NCBI GenBank assembly: GCA_004380135.1
Contig: QXCR01000065.1
Location: forward strand, 95,099 to 159,098
DNA from: Stemphylium vesicarium
Lineage: Eukaryota > Ascomycota > Dothideomycetes > Pleosporales > Pleosporaceae
DNA: 64,000 nt
Direction: 5' to 3'
Of the stretch, positions 10,445-23,739 are shown piece by piece; position 1 is the first letter of the stretch, and each line of letters opens with the position of its first letter. Below the pieces are notes generated by a model. That model was not told the origin of the DNA, did no database searches, and worked only from the letters and a program-made list of their open reading frames with translations. Both the position numbers and the translations under genes were made by a program.

Positions 10445-13098
10445 TTATTTGCTGGGCTTTTGCTTGCTGAGCCTCTTTCGCTTCTTTGAGTCGGTTGAGT
10501 CACTACGTCCGTGACCAGCGGCGGGAATGGTAGGCTGACCAAGGGGTGCAGGTGATACATCGCGCATCAGGCTGCTTTGTTGCGGGGCCTGAAGCTCGAT
10601 GCCATCACCTGGTGCGGTGTGGACGTAACTTTGGCGTGCAAGAGGACTGCGTCCCTGTCGCTGGTCCATGCTGTTTGTCCTGTTGTATGATGGCTTGGGC
10701 GACTCAAGGCTGGTGTTCTGCTCGGTGGATAGAGGCGAGGTGCGAGATGGTGCGTGAGCGCCGTAAGGGACGTTGTCGCTGTTCGTGCGCGATTGAGCAG
10801 GACGTTGTGGGCCCTTGGAGTAGTATACTGAGTCGTCGTCGATTGAGTCAACAGATTCGCTGTAAATACCCTTGCTGGCACTGGTACCGACTTCGTAGGG
10901 ACCAACGCGAGGCTCCTCGAAATAGGCACCACCGGCGGGCTTCTGGGTCTGCTGTGTCTTGTGGTAGACGCGAGCATCCTCAGGGTCCATGAAACTTTCG
11001 ACACGACGGGGAATGTAGACAGAGTTGTTGGCGGAGGTGTCGTACGAAGCGAAAGAGTCCATGGAAGTACGCGGGTGAAGAGGAACGTGAGGAACGTTGG
11101 GATTGCGAGGCATGGTGTTGGGCAGAGTGAGGCCAGAGTCGTTGCCTTGCTGGTACCATCCGTTGGGCAGACGCTCTGCGGCAGCGAAGCGTCCATCTAT
11201 GTTGTCGGCAGGCTGGAGAGGGAGAGCGCCGGGGCGGTGCTTTTGAGCTTCGGCGGCGGCCTTGAAGGTCTCGGGGACGACATTCAGGTCATCACCGGTG
11301 GCCTCTGCGCTCTCAATAGCCTCTTGAGGGGATGTCTTGTTATCGGCAGTTCCGGCGTCGGCACGAGGTCCTCCCCATGTACGCTGACCAGCGGTGAAGA
11401 TACCGTAGACCATGTACATCCAGTTGAAGAAGGGGTTGACGACGAACATAAGGGGGTACAACATGATCTTGTAGCGACCAAGCTTGGCGCCAAAGTACAA
11501 CATGAGAAGCCAGTTGAGTCCCAGGGAAATGGCAATGAAACCAACAGGCAGGTTGTTGACCGTTTGGGAAGTCGTGATCAGGGAAAGACAGAGGATGAAG
11601 AAGAGCAGGGCAGTCGTTCGGATCGTGTTTTGCATGAAACGAATGATGAGGAGGATGGGGTAGCGCTTCCAGAGACGGATGTCAGTCAACATGCAAACCT
11701 CGTTGGTGATAAAACCCAAGAACCAGCGGCGACGTTGCTTGAGCAGAGATCGGTAGTCTTGAACAGCCTCGGTCTTGCAGAAGGCACCGGGATTCATCTG
11801 GATCTGGTAACGTTCCTTCGCGCCAAGCATGAACAAGTGAGTGAGCCAACGGTCCTCGCCCAAATGGCACTTGCCGTAGTCGAAGAGGTCGTCACATTGC
11901 TCAGCCTTGTCAGCGAAGTAGTACTTGGCCATTCTGCGGAAGGCGGAGAATCGGAGCATGGTGAGAGCACCGGGCAAGCAGGTAACGGCACCGCAACCGG
12001 ATTCGACCGAACGCTCGAAGAGTTGACCGTGGACGTACTCCATATCTTGGAGGAGAGTGATGAGGGACTGCTTCTCAGTGGTAGACGTAATGACACCAGT
12101 CTGGGCCAACATGTTCTTCTTGCTGCCGGGCTTGAGTTCCATCTCGTACATGAAGTTTTGAATGCAGCTCTTATCGAGGATACAGTCGGAGTCGATGAAG
12201 AGAACGAACAAGTTGTCGTTGCGCTTGAGGTACTCTGCGTAGATCTTGTCGATGAGCTTGAATGTCCTCTTCTGGCAGTGACGCTTTCCACCGTGGGGGA
12301 AACGGGAGATGGTGATGCGGCAGCTACGGTAGATGACGTCGATGGACTTGGGGTAGGTGTCGAGCGTAAGCGGCACACCGAGCTTCTCGATGGTGTTCAG
12401 ATACAGCTCGTCCTCTTGGTCTCCGTCGAAAGAGAGGAAGATGTGAAGGCAAGAAGGCGGGTATTCGCAGTCTACCAGCGAGTCGCATGTTCGTAGAAGA
12501 ATCTCAGGAATCTCCTTATAGCAGGGCATGATGATGACGACCTTGGGAGCAGAGGACTCGTCAAGGACCGACTTGATGCGGTTCTTGCGACCAACGGTGT
12601 GGGTAACGAGTTGGTAGACACAGAACAGCCACGGGATGGTCAACAGACCGGCAAAGGACCAGAAGGCGAACCATTGAAGGAAGCCGACCATTTCCTGGGG
12701 AAAGTGCTTTGTGACGGTCGGTGGGAGCGGTAGGGTGACAACCATGATGGGCAAGAAGATGGCACTGGGGCTGTTAGATTGAGTTCAGGGTCGCAGATAA
12801 TGGCACTCACCGGAGACAGAAAAAAAGAATACCGAAGAAGATACCCAGGATGCGCACACTGATGGTCTCTGCCTTTTGGAAGACCTTGACAATGCAGTAC
12901 ATGAAGGCAGCAACCCAGAGGAACCATTCGAGTAGAGCCATTGCCATGAGAGGTGCGATGATGGAAACGTAGGCAATCTGCACAATTAGTCCATGTCTAG
13001 ACGATACAAACAGGCAGGATACTCACATGCTTAGCCGGCCAAGGGTTCGAATCATCGTCGGCGCGGGGCGCGAGGCGCGCCATATCGTGCCAGGTCAT
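10445..13098 (-). CDS. chsD: Class VI chitin synthase
   Basis: Glycosyltransferase family 2 chitin synthase of the division without a myosin domain. Exons on the minus strand are 13098-13027, 12977-12811 and 12764-10445, giving 852 residues. Introns are 49 and 46 bp, each with a GTGAGT donor. Three N-terminal membrane segments span about residues 25-150. The catalytic core carries DSDC, CLPGALTMLR, GEDRWLTH and QRRRWFLG. Three further membrane helices follow. The long hydrophilic tail (about 250 residues, Ser/Pro/Gln-rich, ending in a Lys-rich stretch) is probably cytosolic and variable. The third exon could start six bases earlier (CAG at 12773-12771), adding two residues, Pro-Ser, in frame. 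The assignment to class VI rests on overall similarity to A. fumigatus ChsD as I remember it. The symbol follows that orthologue. Confidence 0.92.
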
Positions 13099-16000
13099 GG
13101 CGTATTATTAGGTATGTATATTCGTGGGTGTCGTGAGGCGGGGTAGCGAGCGATGCTGTCGCGGGTTCGAACAGCCGTCGACCCTATGTGAAAGGCGACT
13201 TTTCCGGTGATGCAGGATTCTCGGTGAGCTGGGTCGTGTGCAATAGCTCGAACAAGCCGTGAGCGCTGTAGGGCCGTCGCTGAGGCGGGCGGAGGGTGCG
13301 CGGTGCGGTGGGGAAAAGCTGAATGACACAGGGCACGCTTGCGACGCAACAGTCGTACAAGGCTAGACAAGTGGCGTAGGTACCGGAAAGGCGAGATGGA
13401 AATGCAGAAATGCTGATGTAAAGACTACTATTGACGGCGGTAGTAGTGTTGTTGTTGACTTCTTTCAGAGTTTCTTCGCAAGGCCCAGATAAACGAGTGT
13501 AAGGGTTAGGAAGAGAGCAAAGAAAGCAGGGCTTAGATCAAGACCATTAACAAGATACTGCTCGCAAGGGCAGTCTGGAGATGGGTGGGAAGAGCGCCTT
13601 GAGGGAGGAAAGAATCGTCGGCTACGAGGGGATCGAGCTGGTTTACAGGCACGAAAAGCGGGAGCGCTCGGTCCAACCAGCCACGCCCCAAACCGTGCTG
13701 GCGTTTCTGGGCAGTAGTCGAGATGCACGATCGTCACAGGGGGATGCCAACTCGTTGTGGTAAGCTGCCCGCGCGTTGAAGTCGAAAACGAGTCTCTTGC
13801 AGGGCTCCGCCTGGTCGTAGAGGCCCCGACTCGCTGTTAACGCGCGCCGGCGGCACTATGCCTGCAACCTGGTAGGCTATTTTGGGTGACCCCATGCGCC
13901 GTCTACCGTTAGCTGTCTGAAGGCTGCAGGCTCCGCGTTCCGCTCTGTTTCGTATGGCCCTGATCACATCCATAGGGCCATGGTTATAGGGCCCGAGTGT
14001 CTAAGACGCATTGTAGAGAGGGAGAGATGGGCAGTGCTTGAACATGTTCCTTTTTCTTTTTGCATCTTGATGGTCTATCTCGACGAGAAACGACATGGAT
14101 GGATCATAGCATTCTGGCACAGGGCGTCAACATGGCAGGCAGCGTTTGCATGAGATGGCCTGACAGCGATTGGAAATTCGCCTCAATGCCGCTGGTTGCC
14201 TCTTCCTTTGCCAAGCCGTCTCTAGCTTCTTCGCGTAGACGCCGGGCGCTCAGGGGTCGGCATCACTCGCTCGCTCTCGCTCACCTCCCGACATGTCTGG
14301 CCTCTCTCGCAGCCCACCAAAGAGGGGCCTAAACTCTCGCGGCAAGGGCTTGCTGTCATGCTGACCTGACGACATTGTAGCATTTGTCGTGAGGAGAAGA
14401 ACGCTTCGTTCCCCTTTCTCCCGCTGCCGCCACCGCCCGTGGAGCACTGAGCGCTAGGAAAATACTTCGCCAAAATACGAGCCTTCTGTGGAGATGCTAG
14501 AGTGACCCGCCCCAAAAAGCACGACACAGCGACGGCGGGCCCAACATGCACCAGGAATGACAGAAGGAACCTGCGCCGCATCCGCTCGTACCGGCCGCAT
14601 GCAATTTTTGAAATCATCCACCGCTGGGTGGGCCTCCATCCTCGTCATATCGCATATAGAAACGTCGACGTTGCAGCTCGGGAGCCACTCCATCGACGAC
14701 ATCGCTAATAGACTTCGCCAGCCCGCATCCGCCAAGCGTGTCGACGGCTCGCAATCGATAATGTTGGGGCCCACTCGCTTGGAATCTGGTTTTCTGCTGG
14801 TCCGTTTCCACGGCAGAGCGCTGATCTCCCTCGCTACAGCACCCTCGCGCGCTGGTTTGCAGCAGGTTCCAGCACCTGCACACTGTTGCGATGCACATCT
14901 TGTTTTTCTGTAGGGCTAGTATCTGATAGATTGAGGATAGCACCGGCCACCGACTTTGTTCGTGTTTGCATTTTCGGCCCAGCAGGATTGGTAGTCGGAG
15001 CCTCCTCGTATGCCAATTTTACATGCCCATGTCGCACATGAATCGTCCGTTGAGATGAGCGCGCTGACCCGACTTTCCGTGATAGCGCCGCGGCGCATCA
15101 CGATGCGACACCAGCCTCGTACTGAACCCCTGAGCTACAGTTGTCCAAGTGTTGAAGTCATGCCAAGCTGTGATATCCTCCTGTCTAGCCTACGTTGCGG
15201 CCAGTTACAAGCAGATCAAGGCGCCATGTGGCAGACCTCAGGGGGTAATTGTTAGAGTTCGAAGCTAAGTATCTCTTCGCTTCCCATCACCAGTTCCGCC
15301 CGTCTAGCAGCGCCACGGGGCAGAACTTCGGAAGGAGTTCACCCTAGACGGCAGAAGACAGTTTCGAATGCGCAAAAAAAGGGTCTTTGCCCGGGTGCTA
15401 CACGCGAGAATGCGCATCATCATCATTGGCTCGCCCGGCACTTGGTCCTTTGATCGCTATCGCGCTGATACCCATCGACTGGATGGTGGAGTAGTAAACA
15501 TGTACAACGCCGGCTACCTGCCTTAATCGTTTTTCCACGGCATCAGCTGGGTGCATGCCAGAGACAGATGTGCGAGTTTATCGGTAGGCCTGTCACGCCC
15601 AGGCAGTCGTAGCGCGCGCGGAAAGTCTCGCGAAATACACGACACTTTGTGCTGTCTCAACTGTAGCCTCGCATTGGCGAAATATACGAAACCTAAACGA
15701 GTACCCCAGGAAATGAAGCCTATCCATTCACCATTGTCGAGACAGGTTCGTAGATTGAGTAACGTGTAAAAATACATGGTGAGTGAGGGGCACTGCGTGG
15801 GCACCCAATGCTGCTTAGTCACCCACCTCGTCTCTACGGCGGGACATTGAACGACGCACGGACGGTTTTGACGAGTGAACTCGCTGCAGGTACAATTCAC
15901 ATAGCCACTACGCCGAACTTGACGAGAAACCAACTCCGCCTCGGCATTGCCAGAGTCGCAAACTCACACGCTCTCCGTGGAGCTTGCTCAACCGGGCCCG

Positions 16001-16118
16001 AACCAATGAAAGCAGCATCTGCGCCTGATATATTTCCCATCTTCCATGTGCGCGTATCATAACCGATCCGTGCTATCGTCCGCCGCCCCTCCACAGCTGC
16101 GGGATCGCCTACTCCACC
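13099..16118. promoter_or_regulatory. 3 kb gene-free interval between divergent chitin synthase VI and NMD2
   Basis: No frame here has a recognisable domain, and the longest (15523-15933 minus, 137 codons) looks random. Base composition appears balanced, not AT-rich, so it does not look like a strongly RIP-mutated transposon. It contains both promoters and possibly a long 5' leader or non-coding RNA. Confidence 0.5.
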
Positions 16119-19100
16119 ATGGAGCGGCAGAGGAAGCGTAGGTCCCCCAAATTATACGGGCTGGCAGGATGCTAATAGTTTGCAGGAGAGCTTCGTGAAC
16201 TCAACATTCGCGCCTGGGATGGCGAACAAGGTACGCGGGCCAATAATAGCCACAACCGCCGCTCTCGTGCTGACGACATGACAGATGTTTTCGCCGTGCA
16301 AGGCTCACTCGACTCGTCCATGAGGAAGAACACGGCCTTCATCAAGCGCCTCCGAACCGCCGTAAACGCCCCTGCCCAAGCGCAGTTCCTGCAAGAAATC
16401 CGCGCCTTGTCCCTCCACAAATATCTTTCCGAAATTATCTCGGCCTGCTATGAAGGCCTGTGCAAACTCAAGACGCCTGGCGAGGTGTCGGCCGGTGTCG
16501 AAATCGTCAGCGCCCTCCACCAGCGTTTTGGCCCCGCCGAATTTACCGGATACATTGGCTGGTACATTGGAAGGGGACTCGCGACCCCGGACAAGTCACA
16601 CCTGAAGACGCTGGCACAGGATGTGCGCGAGCGAGAAGAGAAGGAGCGCCTGGCGCGCCAACGCGTACTCCTACGTGTCGCTACCGAACTGTGGCTCGTC
16701 GGCGTTCTGCGCAGCCTGGATGACGTAGCCCGACCTGAAGAGGCAAGCAAGAGCAAGGACAACGGCAAGCTCTTGGAGGGCTCTACCAAAGCAAAGTCGC
16801 GCGCAGAGAATGCCGATGCCGAGCCGTTTCCGCTGGAAGTGCTGAAGGATATGCTTGGACACGACCGCGAACATGTCAATCTGCCCTTGGTCGTCATCTT
16901 CGTCAAGGCGTTTGCGTGGGATATACTTGGCACCAAGCCGCCCGCCGCAGAGGGGCGCAAGACCGTCAACGACGATGGCACTACCGTGGCAGACAAGAAC
17001 GGCGAGTCGTCCGGTGCAGAGGATGAAGACCAGGCCAGCAAGGACCCACCCATAATCCCTCCCGACTTGCAACAGCGGTTCAAGAACATCCTCACCCGTT
17101 ATTTCGAAGACGTCAAAACCCACCTGCTCCGCGACCAGAAACACATACTTAGCCAGGGCCGAAAGAATGCTGAAGCGTACGTCAAGTCTGGCGAGGTCTT
17201 TGAAGATCGCCAGTCCAACTACGAGAAGCAGATGAAGTCGCAGGAAAAGCTCGTAGCGAACGCGCAAATCTTGGCCGACGCACTCAACGCAGATATGCCC
17301 GACCTGAAGGAAAAGGACGGCTCCGCAAACACGGGTGACGGTGCTATTGGCTTGATCAAAGCGGGAGAATATCTACGCGGCCAGAGCGACGGCGCAGGCA
17401 TATGGGAAGATGAGGAAGAGCGCCGTTTCTATGAAAACTTGATCGACCTGAAAGACCGTGTTCCGGGTATTCTACTCGAGGAGGTCAAGAAGAAGAAGGC
17501 CGACGGCGATGACCAGGTTGGCAAGAAGATTGAAGCAAAAACTGAGGTGACCGAAAAGGAAGCAGCAGATACTATCGCAGATGCAAAGGTAGTGGACGGT
17601 GACGATCAGTCTACCGCTATTGCCAACAAATCTGTCGGAGCACAGGTCGATGCTCTTTTGGCGCGCCTCCCGGAGCTCGCCACCAAGGACGCAGTTGACC
17701 AGACCGCTATGGACTTTTGCTTTTTGAACTCAAAGGCATCGAGGAATCGTCTCATCAAGGCTGTCCAAGAAATCCCCAAGGGCAGATCCGACTTGCTGCC
17801 TCTCTATTCAAGGCTTATCGCAACACTCGGAAAGTACATGTCTGACGTCTCACAAGGCCTAGTATCTTACCTCGACGACGAGTTCAGGAGCTTGCAGCGG
17901 CGTAAATCCAAAGATTTCCTGGGACAAGTACGAACGCAGAATGTTCGCTATCTAGCTGAATTGACCAAGTTCGGTGTCGTTCCTGAGCATGTCATTTTCC
18001 ATTGTCTCAAGGTTAGCCTGGATGACTTTTCACGGATGAACATCGAGATCATCTGCAATCTGTTGGAGAACTGCGGAAGGTATCTGCTCCGCAATCCGGA
18101 GACATCCCCTCGAATGGCCTCTTTCCTTGAGACTCTTCAACGTAAGAAGGGTGCACAGGTCATTGGTCAGCAAGAGCGCATGTTGATCGAGAATGCCGTC
18201 TACTACGTGAATCCTCCACAGCGCGCTGCCATCGAACAAAAAGAGCGAACTCCAATTGAGCTCTTCCTGCGCAAGATCATGTACCAGGATCTGACTCGTC
18301 GCTCGCTGGACAAGACCATTAAGCAGGTCCGCAAGATGCATTGGGAAGAAGAAGACGTTGTCAATCTCCTCCATAAAGTCTTTGCGAAGCCGGGGAAGAT
18401 CAAGTACAGTAACATTCATCTTCTGGCTGTCATGCTGGGAACCATTCATCGATTCCATCAAGACTTCGCAATCTCAGTCATCGACGATCTTCTTGAATCC
18501 ATCACCTTCGGGCTAGAGCTGAACGATTTCAAGTTCAATCAGCGGAGGATCTCAGAAGTCAAGTACCTCGGTGAGCTGTACATCTATCGGCTGGTGGACT
18601 CGCCCCTCATCTTTGATACACTGTACAAGCTCTTGAACTACGGTTGGGAAGGCGGATACATACGACCTGGGCTATACAATCCTTTGGATCTCCCGGACGA
18701 CTACTTCCGTATCCGCCTAGTCTGTAACCTTCTGGAAACATGCGGCATGTACTACGACAAGGGCGCGGCAAAGAAGAAGCTTGACTTCTTCCTCACCTTC
18801 CTACAGTACTATGTATGCATGAAGGAGGCACTGCCGATGGATGTTGAGTTCATCGTGCAAGATGCTTACAACCTTGTCCGGCCTCAATGGAAGATGATCA
18901 CCAACCCAGAGGAAGCTTCACATGCTTTTGCTGAAGCTGTCAAGCAAAACTTCCAGACAACCGCAGCCGATAAGCCTGTGGAGCCAGATGAGGATGATGT
19001 CTCCGCATCTGACGATGAGCTAGATGGTCCCGAAGATGAGGATGTCGAGATCCCGGAGGGTGAAGGCGATAAGTCTTCTGGTGAGGAGGAAGATGAATCA

Positions 19101-19835
19101 GAAGACGATGAGCCCGTGAAGCACACTTCGTCGGATGAAGAAGAAGAGCAGATTGTGGTCACGCGCCAAGAAGACGAACGCGACCCAGAAGCGGATGCCG
19201 AGTTCGACCGTGAACTTGCTAAACTCATGTCAGAGAGTGCAGAATCTCGCAAACACGACCGGAAGCCTGTATTCGACGTGCCGCTACCCATGCGCCGCGC
19301 TCGGGAGGCTCCAGTCAACGCAGAAGACAGTGGAAGCGAAGCGCCTGCTCCAGTCGCCCCGCCCCCCTCACATACCATGAAATTCTCGCTTCTCAGCAAA
19401 CGTGGCAACAGAACGCAGACCCGGTCCATTGACTTACCCTCAGACTCGACATTTGCGGTTGCTATGCGTAACAAGCAACAAGCTGATACGGAAGAACGAC
19501 AGCGCATCAAGAGCCTGGTCCTGAACTACAACGAAGCTCGCGATGATGCTGATGACACGACTGGTGATACACCATTTCATTACACCCTTCAACCTAATAC
19601 CAATAGAAAGTATACTGAAACTCCTCAAGGTCTGGACAAGACTCCGAATCCGTATGCGCAGCCGCGCCTCGACAAGGCTGGTGCCAATCGTAGCAACCAG
19701 CGTGCAAGAAAACTACAGCTGTCAGATGTCAACTGGTATGACTCCCACTCTTCTCTTCGACAGAGTCGCTCTGGATCTCGCATAGCGTCTACTTCTGCCC
19801 ATACTACGCCACCGGCGTTTGTGTCGAAGCGCTGA
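16119..19835 (+). CDS. NMD2: Nonsense-mediated mRNA decay factor NMD2/UPF2
   Basis: Bridges Upf1 and Upf3 in the surveillance complex that degrades mRNAs with premature stops. Two tiny 5' exons (16119-16137 and 16186-16230) join the main exon 16285-19835, giving 1204 residues. The introns are 48 and 54 bp. The spliced start MERQRKRELRELNIRAW is the conserved basic N terminus. Three MIF4G-like helical domains occupy roughly residues 30-260, 460-650 and 660-870. A highly acidic stretch (about 920-970) precedes a C-terminal Upf1-binding region with MRNKQQADTEERQRIKSLV. An open frame also begins at 16278, but that ATG lies at the intron acceptor and would lose the conserved start. Confidence 0.95.
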
Positions 19836-20858
19836 GACGTGGTGCTGGTCCAGGCTTCTCGCCGTTACCCGGTCTTTTGCGGTCGTCACGAATTACTCGC
19901 GCTGCGACTGGGCACTTTTCATCAACTCAAGGCTAACCATAAGGCCCACGCGGGCGACTGATTTCTTAGGACATGATACTTTGCTCTGCGATGCTACGGC
20001 TAGCATCTTCATACGAACGTCACAGAAGCTCTTATGCTTATCACTGCTGTCGCAGAAAGCATGTCACTTCGCAAGGTAGGTATTACCGGCCGATCAGCTT
20101 CATCAGACATTGCAACTGCGCTCAACGAACCGGGCACCGACTTCCACCAACGAGACGTACGGCTTGTGCCCACGAAAGTGCATGCATGTGAAAGTGAGGA
20201 GTCTGCACAGCCTCTACACACATGAAGTCTGCAAAAGGAAGGGAAGGGCTCGATGAGGGGTGGTAATGATGGGGTAGTTTCTACCGACACGGTGCGAGCC
20301 GATATGTCCTCTTTATAGCATGCCACACGAGATTTGCAGACGAGCGTCCGCCCCGCGATGGTCAAGACGTTATTGCAGCTGGCAATGTATCTGTCTTCAT
20401 GACATAGCGTTCGTCCGTACACAAATCAAATTGCAGTCATTTCCGTCACAACATTTCCTAGTTAAGATGGCAATGAAGAAAAATGCAATTTACACTTCCT
20501 AGTCTTGGGTCAACACTACAAAGTTAGTTGTAAACGTATCGGATCGTTTTCAACATGGACAACCTCCTTGAAGCGCTTCCTATTTCGCATGGGCAATGAT
20601 CCGCGGCAGTTGATCGCGATCCTGGACTGATAACAAGCTGCAAGTGACGATATCCAAGCCCTTAGCTCCACCGTGTCGGTGCGGCGCGTGTACTAGCGCA
20701 TCCGCGTACCTGGCTGGACCATCTACGTCACCGAAAATAAAAAGTCACAACAAAACGGCGCACCGCCCCAATGCCGGGCATTCCCAGGTCTAATCTCCAC
20801 AGGTCATAGGGACCTGACACCATAATCGCACCGGAAATTTCTTTGTAATTGCTTCGAT
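19836..20858. other. Intergenic, NMD2 3' region and phosphatase promoter
   Basis: 1 kb without a supportable gene. Frames of up to 137 codons on either strand have no recognised domain. Confidence 0.55.
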
Positions 20859-22312
20859 ATGTTGTCGTTTGCGTTCTTACTGGCTGCACCAGCCTCGGCT
20901 CTAATGCTGCCTGCGTTCCTGCAGAGCCAGGGCCAAGCGCAATCACCACTCCATCCTCTCGATCATTCACAGCACTACAAGTTCGACCCGCTGCTACATC
21001 TTCCTGGAATTTCACCCTATTTTGACGCTGTCGGTTAGTAGCCTAGATTCAAAGAAGGTACAAACAGTCTCTAATTTTTCGGACAGGCTTCGGTCTCGAG
21101 CACTCTCCCCCACTGGGATGCAATGTCACAGCTGCGAGCTACATCATCCGCCACGGCGCCATTTACTCCAACGACAAGGAGTACGAAGAGTACATCAAGC
21201 CTTTCCTGTGGAAACTAGAGAAGCATCGCCAGGGATGGTCTGGACCACTGGCATTTATGGAGAAGTGGCAGTCGCCAATTTTGGAAGATAAATTGGAGGA
21301 TCTGACTCCATCCGGCGCTGTGGACGCGAAGAATGTCGGCAAGCATCTACTACAGCGATACCGACACCTCGTCCCTGACACAAAGAGAATATTGGCGGAC
21401 AAGAAAAGCAGAACCTTTGATACTGCTCAGAACTTGATCAAGGCTTTCCCGCAAGAGGAGGATATCGAGATTGTACGCATCACGGAAAACACAAATGGAT
21501 CCATGGAATCGCTCATCCCGCACAAGTCTTGCAAGAACTTTTCCAAGAAGCCAGGAGAGCAGGAGCAGCAAAAGGTCATTGAACTTTACGGCAAGAGCGT
21601 CGCAAAGAGGCTCTCACCGTATGTACCCTTCAAGCTGGAGCCCAAGGATATTGTAGGTTTCCAGATGCTTTGCGGCTACGAGTCCGCTATCAAGGGTGAA
21701 CGCAGCCCCATTTGTGAACAATTCACCGACTCGGAATGGATGGCATACGAGTACGCATGGGACCTCAAGTACGCTTACATGGTCGGTCCTCTCAACCCTC
21801 TATCGCCTTACCTCGGTTTCCCATGGCTGCAAGCGCAATCCGAACTTTTCCAACACATTGAAAACCACGACACGCCCGGTGACGGCTGGCCCGAGCAACA
21901 GCGTTTCTTCCTCGGATTCACGCATCGCGAAGTCCCTCCTTTCATCGCCACTGCCCTCGGTCTCTTCAACAGCTCGTCTGACGCAGCGGAGCAATTCCCT
22001 ACCGATCACATCAACTGGACGCGCGCCTGGAAGATGAGCGATCTGATCCCGTTCCTCGGCCACGTTGGTATGGAGAAGATGGTTTGCGAGCGAGGTGCTG
22101 TGCATGGCGATGGACCGGGCGTTTACATTAGGTTCATTGCCAACACCGCGCCGCGCCCGATTCCTGCGTGCCAGGATGGTCCAGGTGCGAGCTGTGAGTT
22201 TGGTCAGTTCCAGAAGCTGATCGGTGAGGGCGCCAAGTCACATGCGGACTTCCATAAGGTCTGCGATAAAAAAGAATGCAAGGAGGCTAGTTGCATGGAG
22301 GAAGAGGTATAG
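20859..22312 (+). CDS. Secreted histidine-phosphatase-fold protein (acid phosphatase/phytase-like)
   Basis: Branch 2 histidine phosphatases hydrolyse phosphomonoesters, often extracellularly. Exons 20859-21033 and 21087-22312 (53 bp intron, GTTAGT...CAG) give 466 residues. The N terminus is a short signal peptide ending near ASA. The catalytic histidine lies in SYIIRHGAIYSND. The distal proton-donor site reads GFTHREVPPF. Cysteines near 52, 246, 259, 422 and 431 and the C-terminal cysteine-rich tail suggest disulfides, as in fungal phytases. Sequons such as NVT, NGS, NSS and NWT indicate glycosylation. The canonical RHGxRxP is changed: the second Arg and the Pro are absent. Substrate is therefore uncertain and activity may be altered. 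Confidence 0.85.
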
Positions 22313-22661
22313 TTTATTGTAAATATACTTCACGAAAGCACAATAGCGTACTTTTTTTTGTTGAAAGTATCGTGGTAAATCAGTAATGGTGATACGAAAT
22401 TCTCCCTATCCTCTAAATACGTATTCCGCATGCTCAAAGCCGCACTAAACGTGCTGTTGTTGTGGGGACGAAAGAGACAGTCGACGAGAGCCGGCAGCCT
22501 CGCACACGGCCATTGTAGGGGCCGCTAGTACGTCTCCAGCTAGCGAAGCCCTCGTTCTTTCCCCCGATCGAACCACCTCCACTAATGACCAAGATGCGAT
22601 AAAGCCGAATCATCACAGATACGCGATGCGCATTTAATAGTGTCGTTAATTGCAAGGGAAA
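22313..22661. other. Intergenic, 349 bp
   Basis: Phosphatase 3' end and promoter of the F-box-like gene. Nothing else is seen. Confidence 0.55.
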
Positions 22662-23739
22662 ATGTTGATCACAACAAGTCCAACACCGCAAACAAGCCCC
22701 CTCCTAACCCTCCCTGGAGAACTCCGGAACCAAATCATAGATTACGCCTTCCACCGGCCCGCAGGCAGCGCACCGCCACCAACACGCACATCAGCCCTAG
22801 CCCTCGCATCAACATGTCGCCAACTGTACATTGAATACCACGCACTCGCCTGGTCAATAATAATCTTCCTCCTCCCCTGGAAAACCGCAGACGACCTCTT
22901 GCAAAAGTCAACCCGCAATCTGACACCGGACTCTGCGCGTTCAATAAAAAAGCTACAAATCCTGTTCCCGCCACACATCCCGGATCTGTACACCACGAAT
23001 ACAAACCCCGCGGCGCGTCATCGCGTCCGCCATTTCCACTTCGGCGTCGCAGGTCTGAAGAACGTGCAGGAATTGTACTTTCGCTATCGGCCTGAACACT
23101 GTGAGAAGGAGGGGTCAGGGGGCCCGGGCCGCGAGTTGATTGTGCTTTTACTCTGGCGCTTGCTGTGGGAACATGATCTAGTCGGTTTGAAGAAGATTTG
23201 CTTTGTGCATGATGGCGCGCAGCCGTATATTTCGTTGACGCTGTTGCATGGTATGCTGGAGAACTTTAAGCCGCTGGGCGTGTCGAATAGGTGGAGGTTG
23301 AAGTCGGATTTGGAGCATGGTCGGTTGCTGTTCTTTGAGACGGCGGGGGAGAGGGTGGGGAGGCGGGTTGAGGTGCGTGTGGGGTATAGTTTTTGGGAGG
23401 CCGAGCGGTATGTGAATGTTTGTGAGGAGATTATTGAGGTACGTTGTTTTACGCTTTTGGGCCGACACTGGAGAAACGCTACAAATTGTGGGACGATGGG
23501 ATGAGCCGTTGTGTCTATCAGACTGGAAGCTGACTTTGGTGCAGGACAAGCATGCTGAAGTCATCATTGCTCGGCGTAGAGACTGCGCTTATGTGGATCC
23601 CGTACAAGATATGTCCGATGATGCACTGAGGCGCGAGGTGGGAAATCTCAACACTTTATTTCCGGTATCAGCGAGCGAAGATATGAGGCTGCAGCCATAT
23701 GTCCAGGCTATACGTGACCGGTGCGGCCAAGGTAGATGA
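22662..23739 (+). CDS. F-box-like hypothetical protein
   Basis: Exons 22662-23438 and 23545-23739 (106 bp intron, GTACGT...CAG, GCTGAC branch) give 323 residues. Residues 12-55 read LLTLPGELRNQIIDYAF followed by LALASTCRQLYIEYHALAW. This matches the degenerate F-box-like segment that opens a large family of uncharacterised Pleosporalean proteins. The rest has no recognised domain. The intron was chosen because it is phase 0, removes the stop, and continues as DKHAEVIIARRRDCAY. A start 12 bases upstream would be TTG, so ATG 22662 is preferred. A role as a substrate adaptor for ubiquitin ligase is only inferred from the F-box-like region. Confidence 0.7.

Noticed and set aside
10961..12496. 511-codon frame opposite the class VI chitin synthase
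   Set aside because: It is a shadow of the real coding strand, with Val/Glu/Leu-rich composition typical of antisense frames.
15523..15933. 137-codon minus-strand frame in the 3 kb gap
   Set aside because: No domain, no homologue recognised, and scattered Cys/Arg composition suggests chance.
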